From positions 372,001-436,000 of the forward strand of contig NW_026570309.1 of assembly GCF_019649055.1 (NCBI RefSeq): DNA of 64,000 nt. Reading direction: 5' to 3'. The notes beneath the pieces are model-generated. The model had not been told where the DNA came from and made no database searches. It saw only the letters and a program-made list of their open reading frames with translations. The translations under genes and the position numbers were made by a program. The DNA comes from Paramacrobiotus metropolitanus. Taxonomy: Eukaryota; Tardigrada; Eutardigrada; Parachela; Macrobiotidae. The stretch's first letter is position 1, and each line of letters begins with the position of its first letter. Shown one piece after another: positions 53,270 through 64,000 of this stretch.

Positions 53270-54510
53270 TATTGCAGTTTGGTCATACGTTCACCTAACG
53301 GGTTCTGTGCACTGGATAGCTTTGGTAGCTCGGTCACCCACCTACCTAACGGGATCTATGCAAAGGACAGTACTCGTAACTCGGTCACTAGATCACTTAA
53401 CGGAGTTTATGCGCTGGACAGTAGTGCTAGCTCGCTCATTAGATCACTTAACGGAGTTTGTGCACTGGACAGTAGTGGTACCTCGGTCACTAGATCACTT
53501 AACGGAGTTCGTGCATTGGACAGTAGTGGTAGCTCGGTCACGCGTTCACCTAACGGGCTCTGTGCACTGGACAGTATTGGTAGCTTGGTCACCCATCTAC
53601 CTAACGGGATCTATGCACTGGACAGTATTGATAGCTCGGTCACCCATCTATCTAACGGGATCTATGCATTGGACAGTAGTGGTAGCTCGGTCACGCCTTC
53701 CCCTAACGGGCTCTGTGCACTGGACAGTATTGGTAGCTCGGTCATCCATCTTCCTAACGGGATCTAAGCACTGGACAGTAGTGGTAGCTCGGTCACGCGT
53801 TCACCTAACGGGCTCTGTGCACTGGACAGTAATGGTAGCTTGGTCACCCATCTACCTAACGGGATCTATGCACTGGACAGTATTGGTAGCTCGGTCACCC
53901 ATCTACCTAACGGGATCTATGCACTGGACAGTAGTGGTAGCTCGGTCACGCCTTCACCTAACGGGCTCTGTGCACTGGACAGTATTGGTAGCTCGGTCAT
54001 CCATCTACCTAACGGGCTCTGTGCGCTGGGCAGTATTGGTAGCTCGGTCACCCATCTTCCTAACGAGATCTATGCACTGGACAGTAGTGGTATCTCGGTA
54101 CTCTTTCACCTAACGGGCTCTGGGCACTGGACAGTGGTGGTAGCTCGGTCACGTACTCACCTAGCGATTTTTTGACGCACTCAATCACTAGGTGAGTAAC
54201 TGACCGAGCTCAACCTGTCCAGTAACAAATATCGCTAGGTAAAGAGAAAAATCGCTAGGTGAGGATGTGACCCTGCTACAACTACTGTCCAGTGCACAGA
54301 GCCCGGTAGGTGAGCAAGAGCAAAGCCCGCTCGATGATTCACTCACCTAGAAATTCCGCTCAGTGGGCAGTAATGGTGTTTCGGTCACTCACTTGTCTAG
54401 TGATTTTTCTTACTGGTCAGTGGTGGTAGCTCGGTCACCCACTCACCTAGAGATTCCGCTCAGTGGTCGGTGATAGTGTTTTGGTCACTCACTCGTCCAG
54501 TGATTTTTCG
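53270..54510 (-). repeat. 50-bp satellite array, inverted orientation
   Basis: About 24 units of about 50 bp read GGTAGCTCGGTCACCCATCT then ACCTAACGGGATCTATGCACTG. They are the reverse complement of the array at 35,830-36,900. A 284-codon open frame through the array is a by-product of a period divisible by three. Units become degenerate after 54,180. Confidence 0.85.
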
Positions 54511-55840
54511 TATTGATTTTATATTTGATATTTTTACATTTTATATTGGTTTATTTTAAACGTGTTTCGAGCTCGGCAACTCCGGCAGCAATGTTTGAAT
54601 AACGCGAGTGTTTGAATAAGTACAATAATTTATTTATTTTTCGGTTTAATTAGTGTGATAATTATGTCAATTGGTATTTTGTATTGTATCTAGGCAAATA
54701 TTTCTAAGTTTCAAGGTGACCTTTAAGATGGGTTGGATCAATCTGGTCTTGATGGCGGCTTGATGCCGGCTCGATATTTTCATAAAAAAACACATGCCGG
54801 CCACTTCTGAACTATCCCGGATCTAATGGCGTTGTCCATTTTTCCAGAAGTTTTATGGTTATAGAGATCTCAAAACTATGGGGCGCCGCGCGTAGTATAG
54901 ATCTTGTACTTAATAAATAAAAGATTTTTCAGTTATTCGGTTCTACGATATAATTCTGTACATAAATCTATGATCTATGCTGTATGTATTATTCACGGTC
55001 AATTCTATGGTATAGGTACAACACATCATTCTGCGCTAAGTTTTTGCGGATAAAATGATGAAATAATCATTATCGGTAACTTCATACTCGTTTACCATCG
55101 GATCTCTTTATTTTTTCTTATATGCATTAATAAAATCCAGCCAAAGCGAAAGCAGAGTATTGATAAAGTTAAGTGAATGCGCCACTTGCTGTATTTATTT
55201 ACCTGCTGACTTCCGTCAGCAGAGCTGAGAGTAAGCGACTACATGTATGTGCCTTTTGTCGCTCAGTTTGTATGTTTTCGAGCATCCGCCTGCAGAGAAG
55301 GTTTTTTGTCGGTCTGACACTGCACGGCTTTCACATGCTTTATGCACAGGAAATCGCAATAAATATCGACAATTGACTTTTGCTGCAATGTTTCTGATGC
55401 AAGAAATGCAGAACAAAACTCGGAGTGATTCCCGCTTCTGCAAGAAGACAGCGTCGCATACGCTGACGAATCAACCGGCTCGTACAAGCAGCAAAACGCG
55501 GAAAATACATAATTTAATTTCCAATCCTACTCATTTTATTGCCATGTACTAGCACGTAAGGTACCTTGCGCGATTATAGAAGTGGTAATGAACTTGAACG
55601 ATGATGATGCCGACGTGCCCTGGGGCTAATCGACACGTTTCTTGCTCGTTCACTCATATCCAGGTTCTGTACGAGTACCGAGAAACCACAGCTGCCGTAC
55701 CGTCTGCGCCAGCAAATTCATTACGAGGTGTCAACAGAACAATAGTGTGGCCAGTGGCGAACACTTTTGCACGTCGGTGAAATGACTGTACACCTGATTG
55801 AAAGGATGTCTGGGTTGTCGGTTATCACGTTCAAACGTAA
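54511..55840. other. Stretch without a supported gene
   Basis: Short frames at 55,173-55,552 overlap on both strands and lack motifs. No gene is supported. Confidence 0.5.
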
Positions 55841-55841
55841 C

Positions 55842-55909
55842 GTGACAAACGTCTGACGATCTTTTAACTAGCTTTCAACTTCCGGGCATCACATTCTGCA
55901 GTATAAGTA
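55842..55909 (+). promoter_or_regulatory. Diverged promoter of peptide copy 10
   Basis: GTGACAAACGTCTGACGATC resembles the GACAATCAGATAACGG..GGATC box, and a TATA-like GTATAAGTA follows at 55,901. Spacing to the ATG (about 150 nt) fits the family. Confidence 0.45.
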
Positions 55910-56060
55910 AGCGTCAAACTGGTGCATCCACCACTTAAATCACCAACACCAATAGTGAAAATTTCTCTTTTTTATGCCCTTAATACGATTTCGGTAAACG
56001 ACTTTTTGCGGTTGAAAGTTTGACTTTGGGATTGACAGTACCAGAACTCAAGCGGAAAAA

Positions 56061-56156
56061 ATGGCCTGTATCATGAAAGACTACAAAACGGCAGTCGGTG
56101 CTGGCTCACCGTCAGTGAATTCCAGAGATGGTTTCTACACTTCGGATTATTATTAG
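56061..56156 (+). CDS. RDGY-family small peptide, copy 10, short and diverged (31 aa)
   Basis: The frame starts MACIMKDYKTAVGAGSP and ends RDGFYTSDYY then TAG, so the STYNK tail is missing. ATGGCC start, SP..N(S/L)RDG core and TATA spacing place it in the family 35 kb from its nearest relative. It may be an ancient, independently evolving member, or a decaying copy truncated by a new stop. Confidence 0.6.
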   Translation: MACIMKDYKTAVGAGSPSVNSRDGFYTSDYY

Positions 56157-56466
56157 AGATTTAATTGATTACACTTCAACTGGAACTGCACTTCTCTACG
56201 TCTGTAATTCGTCAGCATCAGAATAATTGCATTGTTTGGTGCTGGTAAAGCAATAGTTTGACGTTTGACGAACATTTAATGATATTAGGAACAACGAGGA
56301 TGTTTTTTTAGTTTTCAGATTGGCTGATCGGGAATTACAAGTGCCCGATGTTGTTTTTCTTGGCAGCTCTGCTGTGACTTTGTGTAACCAATATTAAAAA
56401 GCTCATCGTTTGACGACTGAACTTTCGCCCGGTTTAGACAGCTGATCGACGTGATGCACAGTATAT

Positions 56467-56652
56467 AGGGGGCAAAAGCAGGCATCTTCCACCGTTCCCC
56501 TGTACTGCTGCCGTCAGCAGGCTGGAGTTACGTTGTGGCTGAACAAGGCGCTTATGTACCGCGCCTGATTTAACCCTATGTATTGCTGTAACGTCACACT
56601 CAACGCGGCAGCAGTACAGGGGAACGGTGGAACGCGTTTACTTTCGCCCCTT
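56467..56652. mobile_element. Small MITE with inverted ends
   Basis: AGGGGGCAAAAG at the left and CTTTCGCCCCTT at the right form the termini. A strong inner pair, CCACCGTTCCCCTGTACTGC with its complement near 56,610, makes the whole fold back. Its right half recurs at 57,858-57,970. Confidence 0.6.
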
Positions 56653-57580
56653 ATATGTGCACTGTGCACATGACTGAAACAATGATCTACTGACGGTTTG
56701 TCTCGTTCAGAAATAGCGTGAAAAAAGTCTGATGGGCACTAAGCAAACACTAATTATTCGCACCTGCATTGACGTATTTCAATCCGTAAACTTCCCGTCA
56801 ATCATAATTTTCCGTGCGTCGCCCTCCTGCTGATTCAAGATGACAGCAAAATAATTCTGATCTTCGTCACCATTGTCCACACTTGGCTGATGTCCGGCTT
56901 CGTTCATTGTGTCCTCTACGACTACGAGTAATATGGAAGCAACTCCTGGGATAGGTGCGCTGCAGGCTAGCCGTTAAGGGATGTGCCAGTTATAAATGCA
57001 GCAGGTCTTCCGTAATAGCATGTTATTTCATGCAATTTATTTTTACATTTACAGTTTAACTTTACAGTTTACACGCAAATGCTGATGTCGAAAATGGTTG
57101 CTGATGCAGGTAACTGGAGCTAAATACATGTTTTTCTTTTGGAAAGTGGTGGTGACGAATGGCTTTATTGTTTTAGGAGTCTGAGTGTCAAGGAGAGTGT
57201 TAATCGACCATCAGGCATATGAATTAACCTCACAGCTAAAGTTTCCACCGGAATGGGCGAGCTATGGTTGGGTTCCGGTTAACGATGACATTCGCGGATA
57301 ACCGACGGAACAGATATTCGACGCATTTGTAATGCAATTTGAGTGGCCAAGTCTCTTTGAAGTCTGTACCATCTTTGTTAAAATCATTCGCTAAGAGGTG
57401 AAAAGCGTATACAACCACATTTTGTAACTCGCTCGAAATATTCTAAGGCGGTGGTGACGAATGCGCAGCGGTAACGCACGACAAAGCAGCTCAATAATTC
57501 TGGAAAACAGTTTCTTGAAAACAACCTAAGAAAAATGATTCAGGATAATCGTGTGAATGTAAGGCTGTGTGTGACTGTAT

Positions 57581-57704
57581 TTATAAAAACAGCTGTGTGG
57601 TACTTTTCTTGCAGGAGCCTCAGAGCCTGCTTTTTTCATTATCAAATGGCTGTCAACTGCAGATTTGCAGTTGAAGCATTACTTATTCTTGTTATCTGAT
57701 TGTC
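57581..57704 (-). promoter_or_regulatory. Orphan RDGY-type promoter without a peptide gene
   Basis: On the minus strand GACAATCAGATAACAAG at about 57,704-57,688 matches the family box, and a TTTTATAA TATA box lies about 105 nt downstream, the family spacing. No RDGY peptide follows within 400 nt; the only ATG frames there are 9 and 15 codons long. It looks like a promoter left after loss of its peptide. Confidence 0.5.
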
Positions 57705-57857
57705 GATCAGGATCCTTTCTATGCGATTGTTTTCATACTATTAACGCAAGTAGACTTCCGTCAAAGTAGCATTACAAACCACCCTTGCTGAACGTCAGCA
57801 GGAATGCAATGCGTGTCAGATTATCCAAACCGGCGTTTTTATGGCTAAACATATGTA

Positions 57858-57970
57858 GCGCTTATGTACCGCGCCAGATTTAACCATATGTACTGCCGTA
57901 ACGTCACACTCCAGGCGGGTGACGGTAGCAGTACAGGGGAACGGTGGAATACGTCTACTTTTGCCCCCTA
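57858..57970. mobile_element. Half copy of the 56.5-kb MITE
   Basis: GCGCTTATGTACCGCGCCAG through TTTTGCCCCC matches 56,549-56,652 with several changes, including an extra GGGTGACG. Confidence 0.6.
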
Positions 57971-58783
57971 TTTGTAATATCTATGTGCAGTACGTACGTA
58001 CTTCAGGATCCTTTCCATGTGCTATGTACTGCGCTGCCATACTCGGTTGTCCCAACGTATGGTTTCGAGCTTACGATGCTTTCTGCTGCCATTGCAAAGT
58101 CCACCCCAAAAATTTACCAGATTCTTTTCCGTCGCTATCATTCATTGCCTATTGGTTAACCCTTTTTCGCTGCAGGAACGGTCCAATACCAGTGTAATGC
58201 TTATTTCAAGATAACTGATCAATTAATTCTGGAATAATTAATTTGATGGTGGTCTAATAACTATTGACAATTTATTTTATAAAATTCTCTTCCTGTATTT
58301 TATTTCTCATTTAACATATTTATTATTCTTCCAAATAACCAGTAGAAATTCCGATTATGGATACAGAGCAGCATAAACGCGTGGAAAATATGATTTCGTA
58401 GTCGAATTTCGTAGTTGAAAATTTGAAAAAGAATTAAATATGATTTCGTAGTTGAAAATTTGGTCATGCATGCCTGCATGTGATAATTTGTTATATGTTT
58501 GTGCAACCACTAAAACTCCGTAACGGAGTTCGGTTCAGCGTGGCATTGCCTTTATTTCGAATGGGCGTTCGAAACATCTGTAGGGTTGATAGCAACGTAC
58601 ATTGGGTTCGAACTGCCTTTGTCATCTTGTGCCAGGTTTTAAGACAGAAGCCCCGGTATATACATTTTACAGAGAATTTACACAAGCATACCCAATAATT
58701 GTAGAATGAAATTTGCGCAGCGCCGAAAGCAGATAGAAGCCCAATTAAGAAGATATATACATTTGCAACTTGAAGCGCTCTCC

Positions 58784-59092
58784 CTACTTTTTTCCGTCCA
58801 CACGGACCTCAGCTTGCGATGCAATGGGTGCACGGGGTTGTTTCTTTGCGGGCTTGTCGGTACCAGTAGTTGGAAAAACCCATGGGCTGACCCGGCTGAA
58901 TATTCTTGCGAATGCGGTATCCGTCTCATCGGTTTCATCTTGCGGTTTGGCTGCAGATCCAGTACCATCCATAGAGCTGGGCGTGACCGAGCTGTTCTCC
59001 ACTTTGCTGCCGTTAGACACCGTCACGAGCATTAACATCGTCGTCAACGGAAGTAAAAAATAGCTTACAGCTTGATGAATAGCGTCGGCCAT
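58784..59092 (-). CDS. Candidate small secreted or membrane-anchored protein (102 aa)
   Basis: The minus-strand frame starts at a good ATG (GAAAATGGCC). MADAIHQAVSYFLLPLTTML and the residues after it form a hydrophobic stretch up to about residue 28 that could be a signal peptide, with TVSNG near the cleavage region. The rest is hydrophilic, rich in Ser, Thr, Asp and Lys, with FARIFSRVSPWVF in the middle and a basic end. No family is recognised. The opposite strand also has open frames, so it may still be chance. Confidence 0.4.
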   Translation of the reverse strand: MADAIHQAVSYFLLPLTTMLMLVTVSNGSKVENSSVTPSSMDGTGSAAKPQDETDETDTAFARIFSRVSPWVFPTTGTDKPAKKQPRAPIASQAEVRVDGKK

Positions 59093-61522
59093 TTTCAGTG
59101 CAAAAGAAATTTAGTAAGAGAATATTTTGAAATGCCGTATTGAGAAATATACTGTACAATGTGCTAATCATCAGCGCTTTAAATAATCAAAAAAAGCTTG
59201 CGTAGCGAAATTCATAAAAGCCGTGTATGATCGGAAGACTGACACCGGATACGGGGAACACACAGTAAGGTTTAGCACCACCGCAAAACGCCACACTGTG
59301 CAAATTATGAGTGTTGCGTAGAAATTCCCAGGCCTATTGCTCTGCCAGCAGTTAGCCACACATTCACGTAAGCCGAAAAGTCGGTACCATGAGACTGTTT
59401 GAAGTGTTCGGCTGAACCGACTAGCAATAATTATTAACAGAAACATTAAGCACTACTGACTGATTTCGCTGATGTCGTTGCATTATTTGTGCATTCGAAA
59501 ATCCTTAGTACTATTTTAATTCTGAGAGGCGATCATACCAAGCGATTGTGAGAAGCAGGCAAACTTTGACTACCCGATATGTAGTCAAAATATCACAGAC
59601 TAAAGCTAAAGTAAACTGCATAAATTGTTTTAAGTAACACCGCGCTGCCGACTCTGTGTGGCTGACCGCTTTGCACAAGCATGGCCCAAGGGCGAAAAAG
59701 CTTGTATTTGAAAAACATTTGTTGCCACTGTGCGCTCGAACTAGCTTTACAACTGCCCCTGTAATTTTTTCCGGTTAAATTTAAGAAAAACTGGAAGTCA
59801 AAATTAATTTGAATTTCGCAAAAATCGTTCATTTGAAACTCCACATTGAGAAATTGTGCAAAAAAAAACACTTGAACTTGAAGAGAAACCGTATCGCGAC
59901 GCTGTCTTCAATGTAATATTTTACACTTTTTCCACACCGCTGCCTTTTGATACGAAAAGGCTTTTTTTTGTAAAACAGGCTTGCGAAAAGAATAGCAAGA
60001 TCATTACATACAAACAATACAGAATTCTGTTCAGCCACCACATACGATAACGAATGTTCAAAAGGTCGAGAACGTCTTTCCTCTAATTTGTAGCAAGCCA
60101 TTCTCTGTCCAAAAAGAACTCAGTAAAGGCTGAAATATAATGTGGAAGGAAAGAAAGTGGACAGTTCCATGCGTGCGGCTATTCAGGTTTAATACAGTTT
60201 GGTCAATTTCGACAGTTGGGCCAACTTTTCCTTCTTCTGCGTTGTTTTGACTAGGAAAAATTTTGAGTTGAAAAGTGCCCAACCTACCAGCTGAGAAGGT
60301 GGCCTGTACTTAGCATCCCAAAGGACGGTTTGCAAGCTGAATTCCGTCAGAATCAGACAACTTCACATTTGATGCTGTAATATAATTAACAATTTCAATA
60401 CAGTTTCATCACGATAGAATCCCGTGATTACAAACAACAGGGAATTCTGGACCTGTTTGATTCAATAATACACGCTTATTGGAAGTAATCTGGATGATTC
60501 CTTTAAGTTTAAGCAAAGATGTCAATGGAATGTGTATGCCACTGGCCCACTCCGTTCGGCCATGCCGGGTGCAGCGGTGCTTACCACCAGTCAGAGTAAT
60601 CGCTTTGTACACATTTGTAAATAATTATGTAGTTTTTAATAGTTTCATCACGGTAGCAAATAGCCCCTAAACCTGTTGTGTTTTACATGCACAGCATAGA
60701 AATTTAAACCTGGCCGATCACAACACACGCCACTGCCAAACTCCGTTACACAAGGGCCAAGGCATATGATACAACGCAGCTCAGAGTTGCATTATTAGAC
60801 CCATGCACTGTCAGTTGGCAACTCCACCGACATTCCGAGACGTGCACTCGTAACCTGAACTCCAGGTGGTCAATTCGCGCTCGATGCAGTCCAAGTTGCT
60901 AAACCTAACGGCCAAACGCTTGAGCTAGACTGAGTGTTACTGCATCACCCGTTTCTAAGACAAAAACTAAACCCAACGTCACAACAATGATTTTGGCAAA
61001 GGTGGCAAATACACAAGCCACCATCCAAAGCTTTTTGTTTCCATTATTAAAATAGTAAATATTGATCACGCTATGATTTTTCTACAGTTGGCGCAGTTTT
61101 TGCATTTGCGAATTGCGATGGAAAGCTAGAGTAATAAGTTTGGGCCTGACAAATTAAAAATCGCCATAAAGTTAATGTATACACTGTGCGTAGATTTAAT
61201 TTACGATAATGCACGATACTCGTAGATATGACGCTTTCAGAAAGCTGTTTAAACAGAAATGCCGAAATAGTTTGTTTACCTTACCCTTCCATCTGATAAC
61301 ATGGCTGCGGAAAACGAAGTTCCAGCATGGTACAAAAGAGATGGGCTCATAATTGTTTAGAATTAGTCATCGGCAGCATGAAGCTGAGATCACACGTTCA
61401 CTTCCTGTGCCGATAAGATGCGGTACGTTCAGCTGGCTAAGCAAACAACAAGCGCAGCTGCGTTTTTGTTTTATAGCTTAAAATGCATTACTCTTACAGC
61501 ATAATCTGGTTGAAGTTGCGTA
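59093..61522. other. Stretch without a supported gene
   Basis: Several short minus-strand frames between 59,171 and 60,612 have no motif, splice support or promoter. The last few hundred bases are presumably the promoter of the following gene. Confidence 0.5.
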
Positions 61523-63684
61523 ATGGAGTCCAAGAAAATTTGGCTGATGATCGGCATAATTGCCATCGTTGCCGTAATCCTTGCTGTAACGCTGGGTTTG
61601 GTTTTCGGCTTGCAGACGGATGATACATCCAGTAATAATGACGTTCTGGACGACAAGATCAGTCAGGATGCAGAATTTCCTAACGGCAGTTACATTAAAT
61701 CAGTTGATAACTTTGCCTCGGGTCCCGTGGAAGCGGCCCCAAAAAATTTATCTGCCGATGATTTAAGTAGTTTTGGCGTTCGCGTGGAAGACTCATCATT
61801 TGTTGCTGAGACTGGACGAAAACACTTCTTTTACATTTGGCTACCGCCCATGGATACAAGACGAAGCAAAAGGGATACCTCCGATGCCCAAGATGGTTTA
61901 GCAATTCGTTTTGGGAATGCCCAAAATCTGAATGTCGTACCAGTGGCGCTAGCCGACGTTCCCCAATCCGGAGTACGGAAGATAACCGGCGGAGTCGGTA
62001 GTGGCACGCTGTATGAAATACAGGCCCGCATGCCGGAATCGCTTTGTCAACAAGCCGGTGTCAGTTCTTGTACAACGGTTAACTGGACACCGTACAGAAC
62101 AACAGGAACTTCGGCATCGGCTGGCTCAGGGAATGCGCTAGCGGTTTCCTGTGGGTCACAGTGTGATACGGATCCCAATTCGGCATGTGCCACTTCTTGT
62201 AGTACGTGCGACGCAGGCGGCACTGTCGACGGTAAGCAAAAATTACTCAAGTACCACCTTTGCATCCGTTCACTCTTAGCCCTTGTTATCAGCTAGGTAC
62301 TGTACTGTATTGTAAGCACATACGCACCTACAGATAACCTACGCCGATTAACTAGTAATCTATAATTACTTCCTGCATTACCATCGTTATGACTCGCGGT
62401 GTGGTCGCATCTGTTAATAGGCGCAGATACACCGGTGACTCGCCGGTACAACGTGGGCACAACTTCCGGAAGTTTTAAATTTTATTATAAAACCTTTAAT
62501 ATCAAGGATCGGGTAGCTGTGATATACGAAAACCATATTATCCATGATACCGGTTGTGTCGGCGAAGAGCAAACCGTCACTGTTACATTCAGCGGTCAAT
62601 CTTCGGAGGTGCGCGTCGACGTCGAACCCAACTGTGCAGGCACAACTGGTACCGCATGGAACTTCCGGTTGGCCTGTCCCGAAGCATGTGCGAACGGAGA
62701 AAGCCGCGTACGGCTGATGAACGGTGGCCGAGAAATTACCAGCGGAGGTGTGGTGTACATCAGTAAAGACGCCGAAACGCCGTCTCTTGCGGCGTACTAC
62801 TGCAATAATAACCAGCGCATCGACTGGCAGCTGAAATTGGATGCCTTTTCGCACACTACTGGCAAAGTGTTCTGCACCGAAACAACGCTTACTAGTCAGA
62901 AGAATCCTTGGACAAGCATACTATCGAGTTCGGGAATACGTGGAGGGCGCGCGACACTGACATGGACCGACGCCGCCGGTGTCACTGGTTCAATCACCTT
63001 CTCCATTGCCGGCACCCAACCTCCAACTGCCGAAATCCGGAATCTCATAGTGACTGCTTCCGGAAATTTGTGGTAAGTACTAGATCAGCTTTAGCTTGAA
63101 TTTTGCTGGGTTAACACTTCCGTATTCATTCTCTCAAGTGAGAGAGACAAACTAAATTTCTGTGATGTGATTCAAGGGAGTTACGCACTGCACTTTAAAA
63201 TTCGATGAAATCGGTTTCCAGGTATCCTCCATATGTTGCTGAGCATGAGAGTGGTCTACGCCAGTTCGTCAGTGGACAGCCGTTAATATCATCGGATAAC
63301 GGTGTCGGAATTTTCCAGCTTACCAATCCCGTGCCAACCTGCGAGCAAGTATGGAGCTGGAAGGCCAACGTACATGCTGGTGTTCAGTGGCTTAACGCGA
63401 AACAACGCGATGCAAACCAGTGGATGCAACGCCAGCGCCAGCAAGCTCTCGCTGAAATGGGCCGCAATGTGCCGGTGCCAGATCGTACAGAGGCTAACTG
63501 CCAGTTTAGCGACGGGACGACCCGTACGATCAACGATGCGGTAGCGATGAAGATGTTCAATGGGGCTAGCGGTGGTAATTATGCCGCCTGGGATAACGGT
63601 AAAGGGAAGTGGAAATTCAATCCCATGAACGACTTACCGAAACCGTTCAACTATGTTAACCGAGTTTGTCAACTCGTTCGCTAA
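61523..63684 (+). CDS. Type II membrane protein with lysozyme/transglycosylase-like domain (607 aa, three exons)
   Basis: Exons 61,523-62,231, 62,421-63,072 and 63,222-63,684 join in phases 1 and 2 (GTAAGC and GTAAGT donors) to 1824 nt. Residues 5-30 (KIWLMIGIIAIVAVILAV onward) are a signal anchor; RSKR at 114-117 is a furin-type site that could release the ectodomain. A Cys-rich linker (about 190-235) leads into a beta-sandwich-like domain containing GSFKFYYKTFNIKDRVAV and HDTGCVGE. Exon 3 has AEHESGLRQF with Glu463 and DNGVGIFQLTNP, the arrangement of goose-type lysozyme/lytic transglycosylase domains that cut peptidoglycan. This domain pairing reminds me of bacterial proteins, so horizontal origin is possible. 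AATAAA overlaps the stop. Confidence 0.75.
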
Positions 63685-64000
63685 TAAAATTCTTGTTATT
63701 CCGATGAATGATAACATGTAATCCCCGTTGTTGGTCGATACCGCCATTTTACGATGCATTTCTCGACGCATTCAGCATAAAAATATTAAACATGCATGTG
63801 ATTCTGTACAAACATAGTTAAACGTAAGAATTAAAGTTTAGTGGTTGAGTTAAGAATTAAAAACTCAACCAAGTATAAATGATCGAAAATTAGGTACGGG
63901 CAACAGCATTCGTGACGCGTCCAACAATTCGAGAGCAGTAAAGAAACGGGTACAGGTAGAAAAATAAATATCAGCTGAAAAGTTCTGTACATGTCTTTTT
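63685..64000. other. 3' flank of the lysozyme-like gene
   Basis: No further coding frame. AACTCAACCA..TGGTTGAGTTAAGAATTAA near 63,840-63,870 contains a short inverted repeat. Confidence 0.5.

Larger units (their letters stand above)
56653..58783. other. Intergenic stretch with MITE fragment and orphan promoter box
   Basis: No supported gene. A MITE half lies at 57,858-57,970 and a minus-strand GATA/TATA pair at 57,581-57,704. The frame at 57,236-57,418 (minus) has no ATG and no motif. Confidence 0.5.

Noticed and set aside
53259-54113. 284-codon open frame with WTVVVARS-type repeats
   Set aside because: It is the 50-bp satellite read in one frame; overlapping frames on both strands are equally open and there is no start context or splice support.
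1-64000. tRNA and rRNA genes
   Set aside because: I saw no cloverleaf with A and B boxes and no conserved rRNA segment on either strand by eye; a covariance-model scan would be needed to exclude them fully.

Overview
The window looks like nuclear DNA of a small invertebrate animal. Genes are split by short GT-AG introns (54-280 nt), transposon remnants of several classes are abundant, and there are no operons, ribosome-binding sites or tRNAs. A tardigrade or another small ecdysozoan is my best guess, from general resemblance only.

Layout. (1) 1-21.4 kb: nine dispersed loci, plus a tenth at 56 kb, encode a 31-74 aa, tyrosine-rich peptide family ending in RDGY(F/Y)T(T/A)DYYSTYNK. Most sit behind one shared promoter: a GACAATCAGATAACGG box, then a TATA box, then the ATG. 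I recognise no described family. A hAT-type MITE and a solo LTR lie among them. (2) 22.5-25 kb: a four-exon gene with an F-box-like segment. (3) 26.6-30.1 kb: two tandem two-exon genes for about 236 aa multi-pass membrane proteins; a third, broken copy begins at 37.4 kb. (4) 30.2-34.65 kb: an LTR-like unit whose first copy is swollen by 3.5 kb of tandem repeats. (5) 35.8-36.9 and 53.3-54.5 kb: the same 50-bp satellite in opposite orientations, bracketing the next block. (6) 38,210-51,524: a complete-ended 13.3-kb Polinton/Maverick with 131-bp terminal inverted repeats and a 6-bp target duplication TATCTG. It carries integrase, packaging ATPase, adenain-type protease, double-jelly-roll capsid, penton-like protein, pVI-like protein and protein-primed PolB. 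It also carries a TATA-binding-protein-like gene, a nuclease-like gene and a three-exon gene of unknown function. (7) 51,584-52,675: a 1.1-kb fold-back element with its own 6-bp target duplication. (8) 55-64 kb: a divergent tenth peptide gene, small MITEs, a small secreted-protein candidate, and a three-exon type II membrane protein with a C-terminal lysozyme/transglycosylase-like domain.

How it fits together. The Polinton and the fold-back element both inserted into the last exon of the third membrane-protein copy. Removing each element with one copy of its target duplication brings that exon back into one frame, so the insertion history can be read directly. In the Polinton, the ATPase, protease, TBP-like, nuclease-like and three-exon genes are open, whereas integrase, capsid, penton and PolB carry frameshifts or stops. 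The copy is therefore a defective resident rather than an intact virus. The peptide genes look like a locally duplicated family with common regulation; promoters and parts of the 3' UTRs were copied along with the coding parts.
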